Assembly (NCBI GenBank): GCA_002840505.1
Contig: PHBC01000005.1
Coordinates: 62,001-126,000 of the forward strand
Length of the DNA stretch: 64,000 nt
Direction: 5' to 3'
From: Deltaproteobacteria bacterium HGW-Deltaproteobacteria-2
Lineage (GTDB): Bacteria; Desulfobacterota; Syntrophia; Syntrophales; Smithellaceae
In this document: piece after piece, positions 1 to 6,993 of the stretch
How the letters are laid out: every line of letters starts with the position of its first letter
Position numbering within the stretch: position 1 is the first letter of the stretch
The notes under the pieces: model-generated
Seen by the model: only the letters and a program-made list of their open reading frames with translations
Databases searched by the model: none
What the model was told of the DNA's origin: nothing
Program-made: the position numbers and the translations under genes

Positions 1-3
1 AAC

Positions 4-42
4 AAAAAAGCCGTGAAGATCCCGGAGGCTCTCCACGGCTTT
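4..42 (-). terminator. trp attenuator terminator (left-edge leader)
   Basis: Read on the minus strand, a 13-bp stem (one G-U pair) is formed by plus-strand 30-42 and 7-19 around a 10-base loop, followed by six Ts (plus-strand A4-A9). The loop contains CCTCC (24-28), which can pair with GGAGG of the leader (75-79). That gives a competing antiterminator, as expected for a ribosome-mediated trp attenuator. The genes it controls lie beyond position 1. Confidence 0.85.
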
Positions 43-59
43 AACTTTAATTTAAAAGA

Positions 60-125
60 TCAGCGGCGGATAATCCTCCCTTTGAGGTTCCACCACCAGT
101 TATTAAGTTTAATAGCTTTTTTCAT
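60..125 (-). CDS. trpL: trp operon leader peptide (21 aa, three consecutive Trp codons)
   Basis: An ATG at 125-123 is preceded by a good ribosome binding site (GGAAAG) and opens a 21-codon frame starting MKKAIKLNNWWW, with stop TGA at 62-60. Three adjacent TGG codons followed by an intrinsic terminator (4-42) are the hallmark of trp leader peptides: ribosome stalling on the Trp codons when charged tRNA-Trp is low frees the antiterminator pairing. A very similar leader (KNNWWWW) lies at 14036-14098. The regulated operon would lie to the left of the window, so its genes are not seen; a trp biosynthetic operon is the natural expectation. Confidence 0.85.
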   Translation of the reverse strand: MKKAIKLNNWWWNLKGRIIRR

Positions 126-155
126 AAAAACGCTTTCCATGTTCAATTTGGCAGT

Positions 156-184
156 CATATAACAACAAGAAAATCATCTGTCAA
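156..184 (-). promoter_or_regulatory. sigma-70-type promoter of the left-edge trp leader
   Basis: Minus-strand TTGACA (184-179), 17-bp spacer, TATATG (161-156). Transcription would start near 150 and run through the leader peptide at 125-60 to the terminator at 42-4. No clear TrpR-like operator was recognised. Confidence 0.75.
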
Positions 185-194
185 TAGATTTTTT

Positions 195-281
195 AGTGAG
201 ACTCGCTGAAAACGAGCGAAGCGAAGTTTGAAGAGTTAGTCGAACAATCCCGATAACATAGTTATCGGGATTAATGACACC
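195..281. repeat. intergenic repeat family 1, copy A
   Basis: About 87 bp that is nearly the reverse complement of 13857-13945 (copy B). Shared parts, read as in copy B: TGTCATTA, a hairpin ATCCCGATAA/TTATCGGGAT, TTCGAC, a GC-rich inner inverted repeat and GAGTCTCA. It sits just upstream of the trp leader promoter. Copies with the same frame but a different inner arm lie at 5057-5148 and 62471-62536. The rest of 282-350 holds nothing I recognise. Confidence 0.7.
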
Positions 282-351
282 TTATCATAGCATAGCGAAG
301 TGAGATTCGAGACCCCATTTTCACATCAAAACTTCTCAGGATTGTGTAATT

Positions 352-453
352 TTATTCAACATTTACATCAACGGCTGATTGTACACCTTCAATTATATTG
401 ATAACTTGGCTCCAGTATTGTGCTCCTGATACATCATAATTTTGTTTAAACAT
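352..453 (-). CDS. possible small ORF or gene remnant (33 aa)
   Basis: A minus-strand frame beginning MFKQNYDVSGAQYW runs from ATG 453-451 to TAA 354-352, downstream of the TPR-like gene at 472-1479. Its composition looks protein-like rather than random, but there is no strong ribosome binding site and no family I recognise. It may be the remnant of a longer gene. Confidence 0.25.
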   Translation of the reverse strand: MFKQNYDVSGAQYWSQVINIIEGVQSAVDVNVE

Positions 454-471
454 ATATCAATTAATATTAAA

Positions 472-1479
472 CTACTCACTCATGCCTGCCCATTTTTGCC
501 ATTTATAAAAATTCGACCTGCCTTGCCAAGCTTCAGTATAAGGTTCATCGCCTATTCTCTTGAAAAGTTCTATGGCTGTTTCCTTATCGCTCGCAATGCA
601 GGCAAGCCTACAGAAAAAATTGAGCATATAAGGAGAATTAGGATAATTGCGCTCAATATCAATAAAGCCCTGCCTCATCTTCTGCCATGAGATGTCGGGT
701 TCCCTGAATTCTGTAAATTCTTTTAAATCCCATGCCTTCAATAAAATAAGGGCATAAATTCCCATCCCTTCCGATTTGGGTGTCAATTTTACCGCTTCAT
801 CTGCAAACTTCTGCCAATCACCTTTTTCTCCATGCCAACGTGGTAATAGATCATATGCTTTCTCAAGGTAATATGCGTAATATGATGGTTCATACGATAC
901 AGCTTTTTTAAAAAGTGCTTCATACTTATGCTTGTCCCAACCCTGTGCTCGAGCAATAATAAGAAGGACGTAATAACGTTCTACGCAATCTTTGGACAGA
1001 TCTTCAGGTGGATTCTTAACTAGCTCATATGCTTTGGCTGTTCGTTCTTCAAATAATTTCCATCCTTCTTCTTTTACTGTATTTGCATAGCCACCTCCTC
1101 TTGCTGCCCAGGCATACTCGACCCATGCTCGGCCCGCTGCAACTTTTGCTGTTACTGAGTTGGGATACATCTTCATCCATTTATCAAGATTACCAAGCAG
1201 TTCATCCCAACCATAATAATGACTGGCAAAAGCAGCATGAAAGGAATGTACCTTCCATCCGCCGTCAGGGAAACGAGTTTTTTCCGTGCGAAATTTATTG
1301 GCCATATTTTCAAGCTCGCTGAACTTTTCCTCATGTAAAAGAGCTCGCACTTCTTTCCTTAGTTTGACTCTAGCTATCGAACCATCTTGTATTTCGGCAT
1401 ATACAAGTTTTGCGTTACCAGCCATTATAAACAACAAAGCAAAAAAGCTTATTACTTTTAGTGATAAGTTGTTTTTCAA
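472..1479 (-). CDS. secreted TPR/DUF4034-like hypothetical protein
   Basis: A 335-residue protein starting at a TTG (1479-1477) behind a strong AGGAGG site. Residues 1-29 form a signal peptide ending near VYAE, so it is probably periplasmic. The rest is helical and Trp/Tyr-rich, with repeated alanine-rich units (for example AGRAWVEYAWAARGGG, then AVSYEPSYYAYYLEKA) resembling tetratricopeptide or DUF4034-type proteins that count effort per unit in polypeptide scaffolds. No catalytic motif is visible. It lies just downstream of another secreted TPR protein (1523-2698) in the same direction, so the two are probably co-transcribed. Specific role unknown. Confidence 0.6.
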   Translation of the reverse strand: MKNNLSLKVISFFALLFIMAGNAKLVYAEIQDGSIARVKLRKEVRALLHEEKFSELENMANKFRTEKTRFPDGGWKVHSFHAAFASHYYGWDELLGNLDKWMKMYPNSVTAKVAAGRAWVEYAWAARGGGYANTVKEEGWKLFEERTAKAYELVKNPPEDLSKDCVERYYVLLIIARAQGWDKHKYEALFKKAVSYEPSYYAYYLEKAYDLLPRWHGEKGDWQKFADEAVKLTPKSEGMGIYALILLKAWDLKEFTEFREPDISWQKMRQGFIDIERNYPNSPYMLNFFCRLACIASDKETAIELFKRIGDEPYTEAWQGRSNFYKWQKWAGMSE

Positions 1480-1522
1480 ATTTTTACCTCCTATTTAATG
1501 GTGGTTAAAAGTCCTGTTGAAC

Positions 1523-2698
1523 TTATTTTTTGTCTTTACATTGAGAAACAACATCTTTCATTTGTTCAAAAGAACGGGGATACTCACTATATTGGATTTT
1601 AAATTCTTTTGCCGCGTTAATACAGTCGCTTTGCTCAATATGTGCCTGAATGATTTTCTGCCATGTTTTTATACAGCGATCATCCGAAAATTGTGAACAT
1701 AGGAAAGAAATTCTTTCTCTTATAAAACTGTTTTGGGAATTACCAATAAAACTTTCCGTATATTCGACCAATGCCCGTCCATAATCTTTTTTATTAAAGA
1801 AAAAGTTAGCACGATGAAGATAGAGTTCCCAAATAGCGCCAATGTTAAAATTTGTATTAGCCTTGCAGTCCCTTATAAGCCTTGTAGCTTCAGAAATGTC
1901 GCTATTCTTTATGTAACCCTCATCTGTTCTTAAAAGCAAAAGTTCATAGTAACAAATATAAGGCCATATTTGATAAGGCTTCAATTCAACAGCGTGTTTG
2001 AGATATTTCTCCGTCGAATCGAAATCCTTCATTGTTCGCATGACATCCCTGAATAAATTTATGCCAGAATGATCACATTCCATATAATCGGTTACTTCCA
2101 TGATTGCCATTTTCTTGTCAAAAGGCTCTTTTTTAATTAAAAATTTTTCCCTATAGGCTTTAGCTCTAAAACCATGAAGTTTACATTCGTTGAATGTTCC
2201 ATTTTTTTCAATGACATCAATTTCTGCTAAAGCTTTATCGAAATCTCCCAGACAAAGTAATGCCTCATATTTAGTAACTCTAACCCGTTCATTTTTTTCA
2301 TCTATTGAAATGGCGATATTAAAAAATTCTAAAGCTTTTTGGCAAGAGTCTTTGTTGAAATCATTATATGGAAGATGATTTCTTACCATAATTAATCTAC
2401 CCAATCCGGCATATGCTTCAGCATTATAATTATCGAGCTTGATAGCTTTTTGAAAAAGATCTTCAGCTTTCTGAAAATATTTTTCGCTTTTTTTATAATA
2501 TTCTTCAGGTTTGTTAAAATTTTGCGAGCAACCTTGTCGTAAATATCTCCAGCCTTCATTTGTTAGAATTGTTGGATTCTCCATATCACTTTCCGAAAGA
2601 GCATAGCAAATATGTGTTCTCAAAACAGATATATTTAGCAATGTAAAAAGTATTAGTAGAATGTATCGATATTTTTTAGAAACGAGTAAGTTATTCAT
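1523..2698 (-). CDS. TPR-repeat protein, exported
   Basis: A 391-residue protein with an N-terminal hydrophobic segment (about residues 10-33) acting as signal peptide or anchor. Several TPR units follow, most clearly around residues 70-165 (AEDLFQKAIKLDNYNAEAYAGLGR; ALEFFNIAISIDEKNERVRV; LCLGDFDKALAEIDVIEKNG). TPR arrays are protein-binding scaffolds and nothing points to an enzyme. It precedes the DUF4034-like gene with a 43-bp gap and probably forms an operon with it. Partners are unknown. Confidence 0.6.
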   Translation of the reverse strand: MNNLLVSKKYRYILLILFTLLNISVLRTHICYALSESDMENPTILTNEGWRYLRQGCSQNFNKPEEYYKKSEKYFQKAEDLFQKAIKLDNYNAEAYAGLGRLIMVRNHLPYNDFNKDSCQKALEFFNIAISIDEKNERVRVTKYEALLCLGDFDKALAEIDVIEKNGTFNECKLHGFRAKAYREKFLIKKEPFDKKMAIMEVTDYMECDHSGINLFRDVMRTMKDFDSTEKYLKHAVELKPYQIWPYICYYELLLLRTDEGYIKNSDISEATRLIRDCKANTNFNIGAIWELYLHRANFFFNKKDYGRALVEYTESFIGNSQNSFIRERISFLCSQFSDDRCIKTWQKIIQAHIEQSDCINAAKEFKIQYSEYPRSFEQMKDVVSQCKDKK

Positions 2699-2882
2699 TT
2701 CTGCTTTTTCTGATTGTAAAAATGATGCTTATTGAAATGAGCTTAAACGATATAAATCGCTATTTTAAAAAATTTCTGTTTGTATATTCTATTTTGAATA
2801 CGATTACAAATAATTTTTTTTGATGTCCGGAAATGTAAACCGTTCAATATGTTAATTCGATTATGCCTGAATTCCCGGCATG

Positions 2883-3077
2883 TCAAAAGGGCAGAGGCAT
2901 TTGTATTAGGGAAGCAAAACAGCGGCGGCAGGTTTTTTGCTGCAGAGATCGGGCACGACAGGCATCCAGATCAATGAAATAGCCATATTTTGCGCACCAG
3001 ACACTTTCCCTGGATTGCTTTTTATGAGAGGCCAATGCGTCCCCGGTATCAAGATGAGTATGAGATATTTTTTTCAT
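2883..3077 (-). CDS. small Cys-rich hypothetical protein (64 aa)
   Basis: A 64-residue frame with four cysteines in the second half, spaced as WCAKYGYFIDLDACRARS then KTCRRC, suggesting a small zinc-binding or metal-binding fold. No ribosome binding site is convincing and I do not recognise the family, though the CxxC end and the conserved-looking YGYFIDLDAC core argue it is real. It stands alone, 180 bp upstream of the TPR gene pair on the same strand. Confidence 0.4.
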   Translation of the reverse strand: MKKISHTHLDTGDALASHKKQSRESVWCAKYGYFIDLDACRARSLQQKTCRRCFASLIQMPLPF

Positions 3078-3268
3078 TGCGGGAAAGATATGAGATAATT
3101 GCCTTAGATGTCAATATAAGATTTTTAATCCTGCTTGACACTGGATTATATATTTTTATATAAGTTTCATACCATTTCGTTTGTAAGTTACCACCTTGCA
3201 GGCGGTAATTACCGGTAAGGTAAATGTTTTGATTTACTATGCGCTCCCTTGCGGGATGCGCTCCCGGT

Positions 3269-3365
3269 CTTTGGCTAACTTTGTTGGCTGCGTCGTCGGC
3301 TTCCTCAACGTATTATCATATACGCCTGCGGAGCCTTCTCCTTGCTGCTGCGTTATCCTTTGAAA
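3269..3365. repeat. intergenic repeat family 2, copy E
   Basis: About 97 bp that match the reverse complement of 6885-6979. Shared blocks include TTTGGCTAACTTTGTTG, CGTCGTCGGC, CCTCAACGTAT, TATACGCC and ATCCTTTGAAA. It occupies most of the 340-bp gene-free stretch between 3078 and 3420. The remainder of that stretch shows only an imperfect GC-rich hairpin near 3190-3225. Confidence 0.7.
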
Positions 3366-3420
3366 ACAAGATGGTGTAAGTATCAGAAAAAATTATTAAA
3401 GTAACTTCGGGAAGAAGTTG

Positions 3421-4896
3421 ATGAACTTATTCAATTCTACTTTAACAGTCATTAAGAGCATCAGAATTCCGGATATTCTGGATGTGACGATAATCGCTCT
3501 AATGATTTTTGCCGCTCTGACCTGGTTCAAAACAAGAGCTTCCCGCTTTGTGCTTATCGGTATAACGCTTCTGGGCGGAGTTTATCTTGCTGCACGTTTC
3601 TTTGAGCTTTACCTTACCACTATAGTTCTGCAGAGCTTTTTTGCTATTTCGATTTTTGTTTTAGTTGTTATTTTTCAGGAAGACCTGCGCGGTTTTTTTG
3701 AGAGGCTGGCTGTGCTTGGAAACATCGGGAAAAAATTTCCGTCACTGTCCGGATTGAAGTCAACTGCGGAAATAATTGCGCAAACCTCAGCAAATTTAGC
3801 TAAAAAACGCACTGGCGCCTTGATAGTTCTACAGGGCATAGATCCACTGGAAAGACACATCAACGGCGGAACCAACTTAGATGGTGTGGTCAGCGAATCT
3901 CTATTGGAGAGTCTTTTCGATCCTCATTCCATGGGTCATGACGGAGCCGTTATAATAGACGGCAACAGGGTTACAAAGTTTGGCTGTCATCTGCCGCTTT
4001 CCATAAATACGTCAAAATATGGAAATATCGGGTTGCGTCATACGGCGGCTCTTGGTCTTGCCGAGCGATCCGACGCCATATGTATTGTGGTTTCCGAAGA
4101 AAGAGGCACCATATCCCTGGCCTATTTGGGAAATCTTAATGTGGTTCAAAATGCCGCTGCACTGCATGAGGCACTGGAGCAATTTTACACTCGCAATATT
4201 CCTGGTGAAAAATCACATCCCGCATTTAATTGGCTCAAAGAAAACACCATGGAGAAAATTATTGCAGTGGTTATGGCGTGTCTTTTATGGGTCGCTTTCG
4301 GTTATCAAAAAGAAATTGTACGCCGCGATTTCGTCATTCCCATTGAATATAAAAATGTTCCGAAAAATTGGCAGATTGATGAACCGCAGGTAACAGAAGC
4401 AAAGGTTATTCTTCAGGGGCCCGACCAGGCGTTTCGTCTTCTTGATGAACGCTCGTTGAAATTATCTTTGGATTTATCTGCAGATATAGAAAAAAAGCGC
4501 GAATTTACCTTGAAGAAGGATATGGTTAATGCTCCGTCCAATTTGTCGGTTGCCGATATTATTCCCGCGAGAATACACGTTTATGCCTCTAAATCTATTT
4601 CCTGGACTTTTCCTGTTAATATCAACACGCAAAATTCTTTAGCGGAGCATCTTTCCTTGCAAAAGATAAGCGTTACTCCTTCCAAGATAAGAGTTTTAAT
4701 GGGATCCCGTATCAACCCTGAACAGATTAGAATCGAAACAGAACCTATTGATCTGCAGAAAATATTTTTTACAACGACGCTGGATACAAAAATAGTGCTG
4801 CCTGCCGGTGTTTCTTTCCCGGATGGAACATCATCAGCCGCCAGCGTGATTATAAAAGTAAAAAAGAAGGCATCTTCCCCATCCGGGGTGAGGTAA
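3421..4896 (+). CDS. cdaA: diadenylate cyclase (CdaA type) fused to YbbR-like domains
   Basis: A 491-residue membrane protein. Residues 1-85 hold hydrophobic segments, residues about 95-260 are a DisA_N/DAC domain that makes c-di-AMP from two ATP, and about 277-293 is another membrane segment (IIAVVMACLLWVAF). Two YbbR/CdaR-like modules follow to the end. The DAC signature DGAVIIDG lies near residue 174. The second motif reads RHTAALG near 204, where canonical cyclases have RHR, so the last residue differs. In Firmicutes cdaA and the regulator cdaR (YbbR) are separate adjacent genes; here they are one polypeptide. ATG 3421 is preferred over an upstream TTG (3418) because GGAAGAAG is well spaced for it. 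Role inferred: c-di-AMP signalling at the inner membrane. Confidence 0.85.
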   Translation: MNLFNSTLTVIKSIRIPDILDVTIIALMIFAALTWFKTRASRFVLIGITLLGGVYLAARFFELYLTTIVLQSFFAISIFVLVVIFQEDLRGFFERLAVLGNIGKKFPSLSGLKSTAEIIAQTSANLAKKRTGALIVLQGIDPLERHINGGTNLDGVVSESLLESLFDPHSMGHDGAVIIDGNRVTKFGCHLPLSINTSKYGNIGLRHTAALGLAERSDAICIVVSEERGTISLAYLGNLNVVQNAAALHEALEQFYTRNIPGEKSHPAFNWLKENTMEKIIAVVMACLLWVAFGYQKEIVRRDFVIPIEYKNVPKNWQIDEPQVTEAKVILQGPDQAFRLLDERSLKLSLDLSADIEKKREFTLKKDMVNAPSNLSVADIIPARIHVYASKSISWTFPVNINTQNSLAEHLSLQKISVTPSKIRVLMGSRINPEQIRIETEPIDLQKIFFTTTLDTKIVLPAGVSFPDGTSSAASVIIKVKKKASSPSGVR

Positions 4897-4898
4897 AC

Positions 4899-5006
4899 AT
4901 GCGTTCTAACTTTCAGAAAAGATCCAAAAAAACAGGACTTGCTCCGGGAAGCTTGGTTCATCGTGGTAAAGGTATTGCATTAAATAAAAAAATATGGTCA
5001 AGTTAG
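4899..5006 (+). pseudogene. corA N-terminal remnant (35 codons)
   Basis: ATG 4899 opens a frame reading MRSNFQKRSKKTGLAPGS and then LVHRGKGIAL, before stopping at TAG 5004-5006. The KKxGLxPGxLVH pattern is the characteristic N-terminus of CorA-family Mg/Co transporters, which continue with G(E)KK..KVKI and some 300 more residues. Nothing downstream resembles the rest of CorA; repeat family 1 copy D begins about 50 bp later. I read this as the stump of a deleted corA. A short real peptide is less likely. Confidence 0.6.
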
Positions 5007-5056
5007 CTTGTATTGGATCATCTAACAATGCGCTAGAAGCGTATGGTGGTGATTAT

Positions 5057-5148
5057 ATCCCGATACGCTTCGCTATCGGGATTAATTCGACTAAAAATTT
5101 TTACTTCTCCCGCAATAATGCGGGATTGTAAAAATTTAGTCTCATTAA
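5057..5148. repeat. intergenic repeat family 1, copy D
   Basis: Hairpin ATCCCGATA/TATCGGGAT, then TAATTCGACTAA, an inner inverted repeat (CTAAAAATTTTTAC to GTAAAAATTTAG with CCCGCA/TGCGGG inside) and the closing GTCTCATTAA. The outer frame matches copies A and B; the inner arm is different. It ends 10 bp before the ribosome binding site of the ferritin-like gene and may be part of its leader. Confidence 0.65.
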
Positions 5149-5167
5149 AAATCAGGAGGCAATTAGT

Positions 5168-5644
5168 ATGAGTGTTTTTGCAGCAAGCGATATAGTGGAA
5201 GTTGCTATAAGAATTGAAGAAAATGGCGTTAATTTTTATAAATTCGCCGAGCAGATCGCCAAAAAGGAAGACGAGAAAAAACTTTTTGCCCAGTTGGCAC
5301 AGGCGGAAATTGCTCATAAAAAAACTTTTGAAAAACTTTTTGCCGGCATGGAAAAATCCAATCTTACCGAGAGTTATGAGGGAGAATTCGGCGCTTATTT
5401 ACGTTCTTATGTGGATAACAATTTAATTTTTACTAAAGAAATAATGGATAAGCAGTTATCCAAGATTAAGGACACTGCTGCCGCCCTGGATTTCGCTATT
5501 CAAAGAGAGCTGGATTCAATTTTGTATTATCACGAAATTAAAAAGCTGGTTCCAGCGGCTCAGCATGACGCGATCGAGAAGATAATCGAGGAAGAGAGAA
5601 AACATTTTCTGTCTCTGACGGAAATGAAAAAATGTATGGCGTAA
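5168..5644 (+). CDS. ferritin-like (rubrerythrin-type) diiron protein
   Basis: A 158-residue all-helical protein behind a perfect AGGAGG site. Carboxylate and histidine pairs fit a four-helix diiron fold: EENGVNFY in helix 1, EIAHKKTF (ExxH) in helix 2, QRELDSILYYHEI in helix 3 and EEERKHFLSL (ExxH-type) in helix 4. There is no C-terminal rubredoxin domain, so it belongs to the short ferritin-family/rubrerythrin-like group that in anaerobes usually protects against peroxide or oxygen. It is monocistronic, ended by a strong terminator at 5674. Substrate not determinable from sequence. Confidence 0.75.
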   Translation: MSVFAASDIVEVAIRIEENGVNFYKFAEQIAKKEDEKKLFAQLAQAEIAHKKTFEKLFAGMEKSNLTESYEGEFGAYLRSYVDNNLIFTKEIMDKQLSKIKDTAAALDFAIQRELDSILYYHEIKKLVPAAQHDAIEKIIEEERKHFLSLTEMKKCMA

Positions 5645-5673
5645 CAAACCAATTATATTTGCAACTGACTATT

Positions 5674-5704
5674 AAAAAAAGCCGCCCCAAAAGGCGGCTT
5701 TTTT
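5674..5704. terminator. bidirectional intrinsic terminator
   Basis: AAAAAAAGCCGCC, a six-base loop, then GGCGGCTTTTTT. The GC-rich stem is flanked by A and T tracts, so it can stop the ferritin-like transcript (plus) and anything reading leftward. Confidence 0.85.
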
Positions 5705-5900
5705 ATGGTCATCCAATGAATGGTCACTTCTTTCTTTTACAAAGTCACACTTGGTTGCATCACTGAGAATCAATGATTACCATTTGTAACATTAAAAAAT
5801 TGCTTATAAAGAATTTTGTGTAAATGATTTTTCGTCTCAGAAGGTTGGCAGTGTTTATTCAACGTGCCGATTCAGCGACGGCAAGGAAGCAACCCTATCA

Positions 5901-6635
5901 TCAAAACCGGTAGTTGAGTTCCAGCATATGAAGATCTGCCCCCGTATGCTGATGTCCGTAAATTGCGGCATCGGAATAGTGCAGATACCGATAGCCCACT
6001 CCCAGCCGTTTGAAGAGCGGTATGCTAACGCCCGCGGTCAGTGCAAATTGGAAGTATCCGCCGAAGTCTTGCGTTCCAAAGGTATGCCTGCTAAGAAGAG
6101 CCCCACCAGCTCCCATATCTAATGTAAATCTCCCATCTTGACTGCCAAAGGTAACCAAGGGAATGAGAGAAACGACCAACGCGGTTGCCCCGGCGCCATA
6201 AAGAGCACCGACACTGGTCATCAGCCTTATTTCGGATCCCCATCCTGATTTGGAATACCACGATGCCCAAGGCAGCCTGAAGTTCGCCGCCACGTCGAAT
6301 TCTCCAAACTCTTCCGGCGCCACATCCCCGAGCACGTCAGTGTTTGAGAAGTTCACCCGTATACTGACGCTTAGCAACCTCAGTTTGATAGGAGCCTGCT
6401 TATCGTGTTCACATAAATCAAAACTCCTTCCTAGTATTGCCACTTTTTTTGTAGTGTAAGATGTTGTTGGAGTGTCGTAGCCGACAGCGGCGATGGACCG
6501 TTCATAAAGGCTTGCAGCTTGGGTATCGGCGGTCCAGACAAGAAACAACGCGACTACATATAAACTGATGTAGGAGGACTTAGCTATTTTAACCATAGGT
6601 GATTTTATATCATTTTTCAGAGGGAATAACACCAT
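5901..6635 (-). CDS. PagL-like outer-membrane protein (lipid A 3-O-deacylase family)
   Basis: About 244 residues with a signal peptide (cleavage after TADTQAA) and a beta-barrel pattern ending in LELNYRF, the aromatic C-terminus of outer-membrane proteins. The segment GYRYLHYSDAAIYG matches the PagL acyloxyacyl hydrolase site (H-x-S of the Ser-His-Glu triad, usually HYSN). The expected glutamate about 12 residues after the Ser is not clear; an Asp (GADLH) is the nearest acidic residue, so activity is uncertain. Neither ATG (6635 or internal 6593) has a clear ribosome binding site; the internal one gives a more typical signal peptide. Monocistronic. Confidence 0.6.
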   Translation of the reverse strand: MVLFPLKNDIKSPMVKIAKSSYISLYVVALFLVWTADTQAASLYERSIAAVGYDTPTTSYTTKKVAILGRSFDLCEHDKQAPIKLRLLSVSIRVNFSNTDVLGDVAPEEFGEFDVAANFRLPWASWYSKSGWGSEIRLMTSVGALYGAGATALVVSLIPLVTFGSQDGRFTLDMGAGGALLSRHTFGTQDFGGYFQFALTAGVSIPLFKRLGVGYRYLHYSDAAIYGHQHTGADLHMLELNYRF

Positions 6636-6746
6636 TGATTACGGATTGAAGTCTTGTATTTTAATCAAGATGGATGGTTTGTTTCTTACAGGAAGAACAT
6701 ATCAGCTAAGTAAGATTTTTTGTTTTAGCCGCTTCGTCAAATTTAA

Positions 6747-6803
6747 GGGCTGTGCAAAAGCTTGTCCCGTACTTGATACGGGATGTCCAGATGCAAGGCG
6801 CGC
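6747..6803. repeat. intergenic repeat, TGTNCAAAA...AGATGCAAGGCGCGC type
   Basis: Starts GGGCTGTGCAAAAGCTTGTC, carries the hairpin TCCCGTActtgaTACGGGA and ends CAGATGCAAGGCGCGC. The end blocks recur in reverse complement at 17855-17888. With copy F (6885-6979) it fills the 358-bp gene-free region 6636-6993, where I see no gene. Confidence 0.55.
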
Positions 6804-6884
6804 ATCCGGCATTCGCCGGATTCACTCCGCAGGCACCCGCCCGAAGCGTATAACCTAAAGATAACACGTATGCATACCATTCGA

Positions 6885-6979
6885 TTTCAAAGGATAACGA
6901 GGCGGCAAGGAGGAGGCGACGAGGCGTATTATACATACGTTGAGGATGCCGACGACGAAGTCAACAAAGTTAGCCGAAG
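6885..6979. repeat. intergenic repeat family 2, copy F
   Basis: Reverse complement of copy E at 3269-3365 over about 95 bp with scattered substitutions: TTTCAAAGGATAACG, GGCAAGGAG, TACGTTGAGGA, GCCGACGACG, CAACAAAGTTAGCC. It ends just before the 3' end of the response-regulator gene. Confidence 0.7.
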
Positions 6980-6993
6980 AAAGCGAATTGGTA

